Source: DATNIC01 sp035604635 | Lineage (GTDB): Bacteria; Vulcanimicrobiota; Vulcanimicrobiia; Vulcanimicrobiales; Vulcanimicrobiaceae | Direction: 5' to 3' | NCBI GenBank assembly: GCA_035604635.1 | Contig: DATNIC010000046.1 | Span: 1-12,777, forward strand | DNA: 12,777 nt | Shown: positions 1 to 6,927 of the stretch, piece after piece | How the letters are laid out: every line of letters starts with the position of its first letter | Position numbering within the stretch: position 1 is the stretch's first letter | Made by a program: the position numbers and the translations under genes | The notes under the pieces: model-generated | The model's input: only the letters and a program-made list of their open reading frames with translations | Told to the model about the DNA's origin: nothing | Database searches by the model: none

Positions 1-997
1 AGAGCGCCGTCGCCGCGGCCCCGGGCAAGAGCGCAAGCCCGGATTGCCAGGCGTTGAAGCGCAGTACGTCCTGAAAATAGAGCGGCAGTATCAGGTTGAG
101 TCCGAACAATCCAAAGCCCGTGACGACGCCGATAACATTCCCCGCCGTGAACGCCCGGTTTTTAAAAACCGTCAGATCCACGAAGGGTTTTTTCTCGAGG
201 AGCTCGCGGATGATGAAGCCGGCGATCCCGACGATCGCAACGACCGTAAGGATCACGATCGCCGGCGAGTCGAACCAATCGTCGTGCTGCCCGCGTTCGA
301 GGACGTACTGGAGCGCTGCGATCCCGGCCGTCATCATCCCCAGGCCGAACCAATCGATGCCGCGCTCGGGCTTGCGAATATACGACGGATCGCGGATGAA
401 CGCGAGCGTCATTACGAACGCGGCGACGCCGATCGGAATATTGATGTAGAAGATCAGCGGCCAGCTCGCGTTGTCGACGATGTAGCCGCCGAGCGTCGGT
501 CCCAGGGTCGGGCCGACCATCGCGCCGAGACCGAAGACGGCCATCGCCTGACCACGCTTTTCGGGCGGATACGACTCGAAGAGGATCGCTTGCGCGGTCG
601 GCTGCAATGCGCCGCCGCCGAGGCCTTGTAGAATCCGGTAGACGACGAGCTGCCAGACGTTCGTCGCAGTCCCGCAAAGGAACGACGCCACGGTAAAGAT
701 TGCAAGGCAAGCCGCGTAGAATTTCTTACGGCCAAAATACGCCGTCAACCAGCCGTTGAGCGGCATGATGACGACGTTCGCGAGGATGTAGGACGTTGCG
801 ACCCATGAGATCTCGTCGATCGACGCGCCTAGATTTCCGGCCATCGTGTCGAGCGCAACGTTCACGATTGACGAGTCGATGATCGCCATGATGAGGCCGA
901 GCATCACCGTGATCGTAACGAGGAGGGTCGATCCGCCTTGTTCGCTGCGGAAAATCGAACTACTTAGGCCACGAGACGGGGCTGCGACAGAACTCAG
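1..997 (-). CDS. EmrB/QacA-type MFS drug transporter (DHA2 family), 3' end cut by window
   Basis: Multidrug efflux permease of the 14-TM DHA2 branch of the major facilitator superfamily, expected to export drugs by proton antiport in the inner membrane. The reverse strand reads open from about 997 to base 1, so the C-terminal part is missing. TM1 contains 'MAIIDSSIVNVALDTMAGNL', matching the EmrB motif LDSTIANVAIPTIAGNLG. Further on come 'GWLTAYFGRKKF' (motif A), 'YRILQGLGGGALQPTAQA' (motif B) and 'GPTLGPTLGGYIVDN' (motif C). The start is unusual: upstream of GTG 907 / ATG 904, which would remove the first third of TM1, no in-frame ATG, GTG or TTG exists. A CTG at 997 overlaps the stop of the preceding gene (CTGA) and has AGGA 8 nt upstream, and is used here. 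It is the last visible gene of the cys operon; no HlyD/EmrA partner is in view. Family call sure, start uncertain. Confidence 0.88.
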   Translation of the reverse strand, partial: MSSVAAPSRGLSSSIFRSEQGGSTLLVTITVMLGLIMAIIDSSIVNVALDTMAGNLGASIDEISWVATSYILANVVIMPLNGWLTAYFGRKKFYAACLAIFTVASFLCGTATNVWQLVVYRILQGLGGGALQPTAQAILFESYPPEKRGQAMAVFGLGAMVGPTLGPTLGGYIVDNASWPLIFYINIPIGVAAFVMTLAFIRDPSYIRKPERGIDWFGLGMMTAGIAALQYVLERGQHDDWFDSPAIVILTVVAIVGIAGFIIRELLEKKPFVDLTVFKNRAFTAGNVIGVVTGFGLFGLNLILPLYFQDVLRFNAWQSGLALLPGAAATAL

Positions 998-1545
998 AGG
1001 AGCAATCCTGCGATCGCAAAGCCGGCGCCGAGAACCGTCGCCGTCGCGGCGATGACGGTCAAGATGAGACCACTCGCGAGCGTCGCGATGGATAAGACGA
1101 CGATCGCGACCTGCAACATGGTCACTGCGATCTCTAGCGTTTCCTGTGAACGAAGGAAGTGCTCGCTCCGCTCGTTGGCTTCCGCCGCCTGCCGCTCGAA
1201 CTCTCGTGCCTTCTCCAACACCGGGCCCTTTTCGCGATCCTGCGTGTCGACGACGCGCTGGAGCGCGGGATCCGGTTTGTGCGTGATGATCGCCGCTTTG
1301 TAGATCTCCTCTTTCATCGCCTTCGCTTGATAATAATTGTAACTGTCGCTCGCGCGCGTGAGCGCGACGATCGCATCGTTTTTTTGCATGAGCGACTGCG
1401 TCGAGCGCTGCTGCGCCGTCAGATTGGTAAGGGCGGCCAGAACGGCCACAATCGCGGCCGCGATCGGCGTCCAGCGTGGCCCGCCGCTCCGTTCACGCCG
1501 TTCCGCGGCTTCTTGAACAGCCTCTTCCGGCTTAAAATCCGACAC
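994..1545 (-). CDS. DUF4337-family membrane protein
   Basis: A 183-residue protein of the DUF4337 type; the family has no established function. A hydrophilic N-terminus is followed by a TM segment at about residues 27-43 and a long charged helical stretch (about 45-138) with 'SYNYYQAKAMKEEIYKAAI', resembling the YYQAKSxK signature of the family. Two hydrophobic segments (about 142-160 and 163-183) end the protein at the very C-terminus. The start is GTG 1545; an ATG slightly upstream (1556) runs into a stop after seven codons. It lies 27 nt downstream of the TauE/SafE gene and its TGA overlaps the possible CTG start of the MFS gene, so it is probably cotranscribed. A structural or transport-accessory role would be a guess. 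Confidence 0.82.
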   Translation of the reverse strand: MSDFKPEEAVQEAAERRERSGGPRWTPIAAAIVAVLAALTNLTAQQRSTQSLMQKNDAIVALTRASDSYNYYQAKAMKEEIYKAAIITHKPDPALQRVVDTQDREKGPVLEKAREFERQAAEANERSEHFLRSQETLEIAVTMLQVAIVVLSIATLASGLILTVIAATATVLGAGFAIAGLLL

Positions 1546-1572
1546 GAACGATCATCCGCACCGTTCTACGCG

Positions 1573-2340
1573 CTAGACCAGGCGGGTCCCCGCAAAGACG
1601 AGGATCGTTGCGACGGTCGGGCGCAGGAGCGTGTCGGGGATCCAGCGGCAGAACCGCGCTCCGATGTAGACGCCCGGCAATGAGCCGGCGAGGAGATTCA
1701 AGCACAGGCGCCAGTCGACGTTGCCGAGCGTCAGATGCCCGAGCGCCGCGACCGGGATGAGCCAGGCCGCGAATGCGACATCTGAGCCGACGAGGGTGCG
1801 CAGCGCGATCAACGGCAAGACGGCGTAGAGCAGCGGCATCGTCAACGCGCCGCTTCCGATCGAGGTCAAACTCACGACGAAACCGACCGTCGCTCCGATC
1901 GCGACGAGGCGTGGAAACGGACGTCGCATATCTTGCACGCCCGGCTCGATGTTACGGCGGAAGAACGGCGTCGCGACGAGAGCAACGGCTGAGACGAAGA
2001 GCATGATCCCGACGCCGTGGCGGACGTAGACGTTGATAACGGCGAGCGGTAAGACGTGCCGGACCTCAAGCAAGACGCCCGTGCCGACGAGGGCGCCCGG
2101 TATGCCGCCGATGCACAGTGCGCGCACGATGCGGCCATCAACCGTCTTCTGGCCCCGGTGGATATGCGCGCCGAGCAGTTTGGTCGGGACGCTGTAGACC
2201 AAATCCGTGCCGACCGCAATGAGCGGTTTGACCCCGGCGATGATGATCAGCAGCGGCGTCGTGAGCGATCCTCCGCCGACGCCCGAGATTCCGATGCAGA
2301 GACCGGCGATTAGGCCGACAACAACGATGCCGAAATCCAC
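1573..2340 (-). CDS. TauE/SafE (TSUP) family anion permease, probable sulfite/sulfonate exporter
   Basis: A 255-residue polytopic membrane protein. The two TSUP half-repeats are visible: N-terminal 'GLIAGLCIGISGVGGGSLTT' (about residues 9-28) and a second 'GATVGFVVSLTSIGSGALTM' near residue 150, each glycine-rich and followed by a hydrophobic hairpin. Family members move sulfite, sulfoacetate, taurine-derived or other organosulfur anions. The gene starts with GTG 2340, inside the end of cysC (31-nt overlap), preceded by GGAGCAGCGGAA. Its place directly after cysH-cysI-cysC suggests protection from excess sulfite or movement of a sulfur anion tied to sulfate assimilation; uptake of a sulfur oxyanion is the alternative. 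Direction of transport cannot be read from sequence. Confidence 0.88.
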   Translation of the reverse strand: MDFGIVVVGLIAGLCIGISGVGGGSLTTPLLIIIAGVKPLIAVGTDLVYSVPTKLLGAHIHRGQKTVDGRIVRALCIGGIPGALVGTGVLLEVRHVLPLAVINVYVRHGVGIMLFVSAVALVATPFFRRNIEPGVQDMRRPFPRLVAIGATVGFVVSLTSIGSGALTMPLLYAVLPLIALRTLVGSDVAFAAWLIPVAALGHLTLGNVDWRLCLNLLAGSLPGVYIGARFCRWIPDTLLRPTVATILVFAGTRLV

Positions 2341-2855
2341 TTCCGCTGCTCCAAATAGTCAAGGATGTTTTCGACGCTTTCCTCGACGGTCTCGAACTCG
2401 GAGTCGACGACCACGTCAGGATTTTCGGGTGCCTCGTATGGGTCCGAAACGCCGGTGAAATTTTCGATTTCGCCACGCAGAGCTTTGGCGTAGAGACCTT
2501 TGACGTCACGCCGCGCGAGCTCGTCGATAGAGCAGCGGACGTAGATCTCGACGAACTCGCCGATCCGCTCGCGCGCCTTCGCGCGCGCCTGCGCAAAGGG
2601 CGAGATCGCGGCGGTAATGACCGTTGCGCCGTGTCTGGTCAACAACGAGGCGACGAAGGCGATGCGCGCGATGTTCTCGTCGCGGTCTTCGCGGCTGAAA
2701 CCCAGCCCCTTCGAGAGATTGGTGCGGATGACGTCGCCATCGAGGACCTCGACGGCGCGGCCGCGCGCTTCGAGCTCTTCGGCGAGCCGCCGCGCGATCG
2801 TCGACTTACCCGCGCCGGAAAGACCGGTTAACCAGATGGTGAAGCCGCTACCCAT
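2310..2855 (-). CDS. cysC: Adenylyl-sulfate kinase (APS kinase)
   Basis: Phosphorylates adenosine 5'-phosphosulfate to PAPS with ATP in the cytoplasm. At 181 residues it has the usual length of a stand-alone APS kinase. The Walker A loop 'GLSGAGKST' is at residues 11-19, followed by the substrate-binding 'LDGDVIRTNLSKGLGFSRED' at about 38-57 and 'ISPFAQAR' near 84-91, where the canonical motif is ISPxR. 'KGLYAKALRGEIENFTGVSD' is the family's lid region. The start ATG 2855 lies within the last codons of the sulfite reductase gene (28-nt overlap), implying translational coupling. Oddity: the reductase of this operon has the Fe-S cysteines of the APS-reducing class, which does not strictly need PAPS. 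Confidence 0.95.
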   Translation of the reverse strand: MGSGFTIWLTGLSGAGKSTIARRLAEELEARGRAVEVLDGDVIRTNLSKGLGFSREDRDENIARIAFVASLLTRHGATVITAAISPFAQARAKARERIGEFVEIYVRCSIDELARRDVKGLYAKALRGEIENFTGVSDPYEAPENPDVVVDSEFETVEESVENILDYLEQRKWISASLLSA

Positions 2856-4504
2856 TGTTCCTCGTCAAATCCGACGCGATGAAAGAAGTCCCCGAAGCGC
2901 TCGCCGTCGTTGCGTCGCGCTTTCCACACTTGAAGAAGGTTGCGGATCATTGCTCGCAAGTCGGCAACCTTGACCGCCTTACGATAGAGCGTGTTCAGAC
3001 GCGTATTTTCCCAATCGCCGCCGACCAAGACGTCGTAGAGGCCCGCGGATCGGCCCACGATGCCGATGTCGCCCATGTACGGGCGCGCGCAGCCGTTCGG
3101 GCAGCCCGTCATCCGGATGCTGATCCGTTTGTCTCCCAGACCCAACTCGTCGACGTCCTGCTGGATTTCGCGAATGATTGACGGGAGGACGCGTTCCGAC
3201 TCTGCGACGGCGAGACCACACGTCGGCATCGCGGGGCAGGCCATCGCATCGCGAAGGACGCCGAGCTTGCGCGGATCGGTCTCGATCCCGTATCCGGCCA
3301 GCAGCGCTTCGAGCGCAGCGCAATCTTCGTTGCGAATCCCCGTGAGCAGGATGTTCTGCTGCCCGGTCATCCGGATCTCGGGCCGGAAGCGCTCGACCGC
3401 CGCGCGCAAGCCGCTGCGTAAACGACGGATACCGTCGTCCTTGATCCGCCCGTTCTCGATGTAGATGCCGAGGAACGACGTTTGCGGCGTCTGCTCGTGC
3501 CAGCCGAGGTGATCGTCGACGCCATCCCAGGCGATCGGCCGCGGATCCGCGACCGCGCGTCCGAGGCGCGATTCGAGTTCGCCTCGGAACCACGCGATGC
3601 CGCGCTCTTCGACGAGATACTTCATCCGCGCGTGCCGGCGATCGACGCGATCGCCATTGTCCCGCTGCACCTTCACGATCGCTTCGACGACTTCACGAAC
3701 CTCATCGGTGGAAGCGAAGCACAGGGGCGTCGCTGCGCGCGGGTAGGTGTTGGGCTTGTTGTGCGTCATCCCGAGTCCGCCGCCGACCAAAACGGTAAAT
3801 CCCGCGACCTTGCCGCCTTCAACGGCAGCGGCGAGGCCGATGTCTTGCGTGTAAACGTCGATGCAGTTGTCGGGTGGGAACGCGATCCCGATCTTGAACT
3901 TGCGCGGCAGATAGGCCGGACCGTAGATCGGTTCTTCGTCGGGACCGGCGACCTTTTCGCCGTCGAGCCAAATCTCGTGATAGGCATGCGTCTGCGGTGC
4001 AAGATGCATCGCGATATCGTGCGCGATTTCGCTGATGTGCGCTTGCGCGCGATCGTGCAGCGGTGCGGGGCAGGCCATGACGTTGCGATTGACGTCGCCG
4101 CAGGCGGCCAGCGTCGATAGCAGCGCGTCGTTGATCCCGCGGATCGTCGCCTTGAGATTTCCTTTGAGGACACCGTGGAATTGGAAGCCTTGCCTGGTCG
4201 TCGCGCGCAGCGTCCCGTTGGCGTACCGGCTTGCGAGCTCGTCGAGCGCGAGATAGGTTTGCGCGCCGAGCGCGCCGCCCGGCACGCGGGCGCGGATCAT
4301 GAAATCGTGGCCCTTTTCGAGGCCTTGCGCCTTGCGCGCGGCGCGCTCGTCCCGATTCTCTTGCTGATAGCTTCCATGGAATTTCAGCAGCTGGACGTCT
4401 CGCTCTTCAAAGTGCGTCGTCGGCTCGGCGAGCTCGGCCGCGATCGATCCGCGCAGATAGTCGCTCTCGAGCTTGATCGCTTCGTTCTTGCTCTCGCCGC
4501 TCAT
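2828..4504 (-). CDS. cysI: Assimilatory sulfite reductase hemoprotein (CysI-like)
   Basis: Six-electron reduction of sulfite to sulfide by a siroheme-[4Fe-4S] enzyme in the cytoplasm. The 558-residue product is close to E. coli CysI (570). The four cluster/siroheme cysteines are present: 'ACPAMPTCGLAVAESER' gives C423 and C429, and 'RMTGCPNGCARPYMGDIG' gives C468 and C472. The N-terminal half carries 'KFHGSYQQENRDER' and the substrate-binding 'TLRATTRQGFQFHG'. The start is ATG 4504, sharing one base with the cysH stop (TGATG); a longer open frame running upstream into cysH lacks family sequence and is rejected. No CysJ flavoprotein gene is in view, so the electron donor (NADPH via CysJ, or ferredoxin) is undecided; by sequence it looks like the CysI class. 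Confidence 0.95.
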   Translation of the reverse strand: MSGESKNEAIKLESDYLRGSIAAELAEPTTHFEERDVQLLKFHGSYQQENRDERAARKAQGLEKGHDFMIRARVPGGALGAQTYLALDELASRYANGTLRATTRQGFQFHGVLKGNLKATIRGINDALLSTLAACGDVNRNVMACPAPLHDRAQAHISEIAHDIAMHLAPQTHAYHEIWLDGEKVAGPDEEPIYGPAYLPRKFKIGIAFPPDNCIDVYTQDIGLAAAVEGGKVAGFTVLVGGGLGMTHNKPNTYPRAATPLCFASTDEVREVVEAIVKVQRDNGDRVDRRHARMKYLVEERGIAWFRGELESRLGRAVADPRPIAWDGVDDHLGWHEQTPQTSFLGIYIENGRIKDDGIRRLRSGLRAAVERFRPEIRMTGQQNILLTGIRNEDCAALEALLAGYGIETDPRKLGVLRDAMACPAMPTCGLAVAESERVLPSIIREIQQDVDELGLGDKRISIRMTGCPNGCARPYMGDIGIVGRSAGLYDVLVGGDWENTRLNTLYRKAVKVADLRAMIRNLLQVWKARRNDGERFGDFFHRVGFDEEQWVAASPSG

Positions 4505-5217
4505 CAGATCGCCTCTCCGGCCGAGACGAGGTGCAGACCGCACTCCGTCTTGTCCTGGCCTGACCAGCGGCCGGCACGCGGATCCTCTCCCGCGGCGATG
4601 GCACGCGTGCAGTGCGTGCAGCCGACGCTCGGGAAGCCCCGGTCGTTGAGCGGATTGTAGGGGACGTCGTGTTCGAGGACGTACGCCCAGACGCTGCGCG
4701 CATCCCAAGTCGCAAGCGGATTCACCTTGACGAGCCCGAAGCGGCGATCCCATTCGATCACGGGCGTGCGCATGCGCTGCGGACTCTGATCGCGTCGCAA
4801 GCCGGTGATCCAGGCGTCGAAGCGCGCGAGGAACGCGCTTTGCGGCGCGACCTTTCGTACGCTGCAGCACGCATCGGGATCGCGCGACCAGAGCGCGTCA
4901 CCATAGGTCGAGGCCTGATCGGCGACCGACAACTCGCTGCGGACCGGTTCGACGCGAATGCCATAGCGGCGCTCGACCGTCTCGATCAAGGCATAGGTTT
5001 CGGGAAAGAGCAAGCCGGTGTCGATGTAGCTGACCGGGACCGAGCGGTCGATCTCCATCAGCATGTCGAGGACGACCATCCCGGTCGCGCCCCCGAAAGA
5101 AGCCGAGAGGACGAGCCGGTCGCGATACTCACCGACGGCCCACCCCAGGATCTCCTGCGGCGAGCGCTCCTCGAACTCTCGAGCGGCTTCTTCGATTTTT
5201 TGTGTTGGAAACGCCAT
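4504..5217 (-). CDS. cysH: Adenylyl-sulfate / phosphoadenylyl-sulfate reductase, [4Fe-4S] type
   Basis: Thioredoxin-dependent reduction of APS (and possibly PAPS) to sulfite. The 237-residue protein has the PP-loop 'SASFGGATG' (39-46 region), the cluster cysteines C117-C118 in 'DACCSVRKV' and C200/C203 in 'GCTHCTRA', and the catalytic cysteine C226 in the C-terminal 'KTECGLH'. The CC...CxxC set marks the iron-sulfur class, which in most bacteria uses APS; some members such as Bacillus CysH accept both substrates. It is the first structural gene of the operon, starting at ATG 5217 only 9 nt after a terminator T-tract. The only purine-rich stretch upstream (AGGGGG) is in the terminator's 3' arm, 15 nt before the ATG, so the ribosome site is weak or structure-dependent. 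Confidence 0.95.
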   Translation of the reverse strand: MAFPTQKIEEAAREFEERSPQEILGWAVGEYRDRLVLSASFGGATGMVVLDMLMEIDRSVPVSYIDTGLLFPETYALIETVERRYGIRVEPVRSELSVADQASTYGDALWSRDPDACCSVRKVAPQSAFLARFDAWITGLRRDQSPQRMRTPVIEWDRRFGLVKVNPLATWDARSVWAYVLEHDVPYNPLNDRGFPSVGCTHCTRAIAAGEDPRAGRWSGQDKTECGLHLVSAGEAI

Positions 5218-5226
5218 AGTTGAATG

Positions 5227-5257
5227 AAAAAGCCCCCTGCCGGGTCGGCACGGGGCT
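5227..5257 (-). terminator. Intrinsic terminator of the cys leader (attenuator)
   Basis: On the minus strand AGCCCC (5257-5252) pairs with GGGGCT (5236-5231), and after one G-G mismatch TGCCG pairs with CGGCA around an ACC loop; five T residues follow. It stands between the leader ORF and cysH with 9 nt to the cysH ATG, which is the layout of a regulatory attenuator rather than an end-of-operon terminator. Confidence 0.88.
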
Positions 5258-5293
5258 CTGCTTTTTCTCTCAGTCGTTACAGCAAAGCGACCC
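5242..5293 (-). promoter_or_regulatory. Proposed antiterminator of the cys leader
   Basis: The 13-nt arm GGGTCGCTTTGCT (5293-5281) begins at the last base of the leader ORF stop. CTTTGCT can pair with AGCAGAG (5262-5256, one G-U), and GGGTCG with CGACCC (5247-5242), with CCCCGTGC bulged between. CGACCC forms the terminator loop and part of its inner stem, and AGCAGAG takes two bases of its outer stem, so the two folds exclude each other. Found by eye; no folding energy was computed. Confidence 0.5.
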
Positions 5294-5361
5294 TAGACCG
5301 ACTCACGCGGGACGGCATTTCCGCCGCAACAACAGTCCAGAATCAATGCCAGTTTGAACAT
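5293..5361 (-). CDS. Cysteine-rich leader peptide of the cys operon (attenuator)
   Basis: A 22-codon ORF starting ATG 5361 and ending TAG 5295-5293, with Cys codons 10-12 in tandem (TGT TGT TGC, peptide context LDCCCGGN). It lies between a promoter and a terminator directly upstream of cysH. By the logic of ribosome-mediated attenuation, low charged tRNA-Cys would stall the ribosome at codons 10-12, leave the region around the leader stop free to form the antiterminator, and let transcription enter cysH. With ample cysteine the ribosome reaches the stop, covers that arm, and the terminator forms. A GC-rich hairpin (5327-5307) begins within the third Cys codon. No Shine-Dalgarno precedes the ATG, which falls at the expected transcription start, so leaderless initiation is likely. 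The peptide itself probably has no function. Confidence 0.8.
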   Translation of the reverse strand: MFKLALILDCCCGGNAVPRESV

Positions 5362-5368
5362 GCCGTTG

Positions 5369-5398
5369 ACTTTACCACAGCCTCTCCGGCTCCGTCAA
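5369..5398 (-). promoter_or_regulatory. Sigma70-type promoter of the cys operon
   Basis: Minus strand TTGACG (5398-5393), an 18-nt spacer and TAAAGT (5374-5369). The leader ATG starts after 7 more nt, placing the expected transcription start at or within a base of the A of ATG. A perfect inverted repeat GTTGAC (5399-5394) / GTCAAC (5370-5365) flanks the spacer and may be an operator or chance. Confidence 0.68.
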
Positions 5399-5454
5399 CA
5401 ACCTATTCGGCGCCCCCGAAGGGCATAAGACGGTATTAAGGAAACGATTTCCCC

Positions 5455-5709
5455 GTGAGGACGCTTGCCTCAGCAGCGCTTTTCGGAGCGCTGGCGGCCT
5501 TGCCGATACTCGGTAGCGCGCATTTGGTGCCGTGCGGAGCACGCCTCCATGAGCCGCGCTTGGTCACAAGAGGGGCCGCGGCCCGCCCGAACGCGGCGGT
5601 CCCTGGGACGCTCTCGCGGATCCGCGCTCCGCAGCCCGCGTCGTCTTGGCGGCCCCCGCGGGTGAAACGCGATCCGCTCAATCCCCTTAGACGGCGCTGG
5701 ATGGCTTGA
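5455..5709 (+). CDS. Possible small secreted protein (doubtful)
   Basis: An 84-codon frame starting at GTG 5455, with AAGGAA 11 nt upstream. The first 22 residues ('MRTLASAALFGALAALPILG' and on) look like a signal peptide: one positive charge, then a hydrophobic stretch and small residues. The rest is arginine- and proline-rich with no recognisable domain, and third-base GC is less marked than in the confirmed genes. Its TGA overlaps the TTG start of the Nudix gene (TTGA), the same overlap seen between leuA and the cupin gene, which mildly favours it. If it is not real, 5400-5705 holds no gene I can support. Confidence 0.3.
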   Translation: MRTLASAALFGALAALPILGSAHLVPCGARLHEPRLVTRGAAARPNAAVPGTLSRIRAPQPASSWRPPRVKRDPLNPLRRRWMA

Positions 5710-6173
5710 ATTCCGAACGCCGCGTGCACCTGTGCACCGGCGTCTTGCGCCGCGAGAACGCGATCTTGATGGTCGCCAGCCGGTACCGCAACCACGATGT
5801 CCCGCTGTGGAATCTTCCGGGTGGCCGTCAGGAGCCCGGCGAGCTGCTCGCGGACGCGCTGCGGCGGGAGTTCAAGGAAGAGACCGGCCTCGACGCCCAT
5901 GTCGAACGGCTGCTCTATGTCAGCGAATCGTACGACCCGAGGACGGCGACGCACTTCACGAACGTCACCTTCGCCGTCAGCGCCGACGGCGAGCCGGTGC
6001 AGCCCTCGGCCGACCTGCACGCCGTCGAATGCGCCTGGGTCCCGGTCGAAGACGTCGGGAAACGCGTAGCGGTCCGCGTGGTACGCGAACCGCTGTGCTC
6101 ATATCTCGCCGGTGAGGCCCGGAATTATTTCGGCTACGCCGACGCCGGTATCACGATCGAGTTTCGCGATTAG
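5706..6173 (+). CDS. Nudix hydrolase
   Basis: Hydrolyses a nucleoside diphosphate linked to some other moiety, with Mg2+; substrate unknown. The 155-residue protein contains a complete 23-residue Nudix box at 40-62: G40, E46, and 'REFKEETGL' at 54-62 supplying the metal-binding glutamates. The N-terminal 'LCTGVLRRENAILMVASRYR' is the usual first strand pair, and 'WNLPGGRQEPGE' leads into the box. The start used is TTG 5706, preceded by GGATGG; the ATG at 5701 is followed by a stop and cannot be used, and GTG 5724 would trim six residues. The gene converges with the cytochrome c gene, with only 6 nt between stops and no terminator visible. Confidence 0.92.
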   Translation: MNSERRVHLCTGVLRRENAILMVASRYRNHDVPLWNLPGGRQEPGELLADALRREFKEETGLDAHVERLLYVSESYDPRTATHFTNVTFAVSADGEPVQPSADLHAVECAWVPVEDVGKRVAVRVVREPLCSYLAGEARNYFGYADAGITIEFRD

Positions 6174-6179
6174 AAGACG

Positions 6180-6500
6180 TTACTTGATCGATGCGACGAA
6201 GGCGGCGACGTTGTTGACGTCGGTTGCCGAGAGCGGCGAGGGATAGAGCTTCGGCATCGGGGGCTGGGGACTCTTGATCCAGGCGACGATCTGCGCGAGG
6301 TTCTTCTTTTTCGTCTCGTTCTTGAGGCTCGGACCGACGCCGCCCTCGGCGCCCGTCGCGCCGTGACAGGCCGAGCAGTTCGCCGCATAGATCTTCTTCC
6401 CGGCGGCGGCGTTGCCGGTGCTCTGTGCGTTGGCCGCGACGGCGGCCAGCGTCAGCGAGAGCGCGGCGCTCGCAAGGATGCTTGCAACGATCGGCTTCAT
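6180..6500 (-). CDS. Class I c-type cytochrome, periplasmic
   Basis: A small mono-heme electron carrier of 106 residues. A signal peptide (about 1-25, ending 'AAVAANAQ') sends it to the periplasm, where heme is attached at 'CSACH' (C42, C45, H46). The distal ligand is probably M82 in 'PPMPKLYP'. The fold matches cytochrome c6/cbb3-type small cytochromes, with the C-terminal helix 'LSATDVNNVAAFVASI'. A near-perfect Shine-Dalgarno AAGGAGGG precedes ATG 6500 by 7 nt, so translation is probably strong. It lies 86 nt downstream of the zinc-finger gene on the same strand; cotranscription is possible but no functional link is visible. The redox partner cannot be named. Confidence 0.93.
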   Translation of the reverse strand: MKPIVASILASAALSLTLAAVAANAQSTGNAAAGKKIYAANCSACHGATGAEGGVGPSLKNETKKKNLAQIVAWIKSPQPPMPKLYPSPLSATDVNNVAAFVASIK

Positions 6501-6586
6501 AAGAATCCCTCCTTGAAAAAACGAAAAAAGACGCTTGGCAGGGGTCTACCCAGCGACGGTTCTCGCGAATCCCCGTGCTTCCTTGC

Positions 6587-6871
6587 CTACCAATTGCGCG
6601 TCCCGGTCGGGTGGCCGATATACGTTTCGTCGACGTAGCACCACATCCAATCCTCCCCGTCCTCGAACGACCGGATGATCGGATGGGTGGTCTCGGCAAA
6701 GTGAGCGAGCGCATGACGGCCTTCGGAGGTTTCGCAGCAGCCGACGTATCCGCAGGAGGTGCAGAGACGCAGCTGCTTCCACTTCAGCCCCGTCGCAATG
6801 CACTCGTTGCAGCCGAGCGATTTGGGGACCACCTCGCGCAGCATAGCGAGGTGCTTGCACGTTGTCGCCAT
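6587..6871 (-). CDS. UBP-type zinc-finger domain protein
   Basis: A 94-residue stand-alone version of the zinc finger that in eukaryotes binds the ubiquitin C-terminus (ZnF-UBP). Bacterial homologs are common but their ligand is unknown. From the start 'MATTCKHL' the probable zinc ligands run in family order: CKH, 'GCNEC', 'LCTSCGYVGCC', then H residues in 'RHALAHFAETTHPI'. The conserved 'SFEDGEDWMWCYVDE' follows. ATG 6871 is chosen because homologs begin at MxxxCxH; an in-frame start at 6901 would add ten arginine-rich residues. It is divergent from the carboxymuconolactone decarboxylase-like gene, with 56 nt between the starts, a space that must hold at least one promoter. Confidence 0.87.
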   Translation of the reverse strand: MATTCKHLAMLREVVPKSLGCNECIATGLKWKQLRLCTSCGYVGCCETSEGRHALAHFAETTHPIIRSFEDGEDWMWCYVDETYIGHPTGTRNW

Positions 6872-6927
6872 GCCCGGCAAAACTCGACGGGATCGCCGCA
6901 CGGTTGCAAGGCGAGGCGGGCCCCTGC

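Noticed and set aside
44..735. Plus- and minus-strand frames at 44-631, 96-449, 162-710 and 454-735
   Set aside because: All are shadows of the MFS transporter, whose reverse-strand frame shows continuous EmrB homology through this region.
4505..4870. Upstream extension of the sulfite reductase frame
   Set aside because: The extra 122 residues overlap cysH in another frame, are arginine-rich and do not resemble sulfite reductases; ATG 4504 overlaps the cysH stop and fits the family length.
5218..5400. SAM (S-box) or other riboswitch in the cys leader
   Set aside because: No S-box core or other riboswitch consensus that I recognise; the CysCysCys leader ORF accounts for the terminator.
5436..6020. 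194-codon minus-strand frame opposite the Nudix gene
   Set aside because: Arg/Gly-rich shadow with no domain; the Nudix box on the plus strand is complete.
6862..6927. TTG 6862 start for the CMD-like gene
   Set aside because: Would overlap the divergent zinc-finger start and adds non-conserved residues; GTG 6928 has a better ribosome site.
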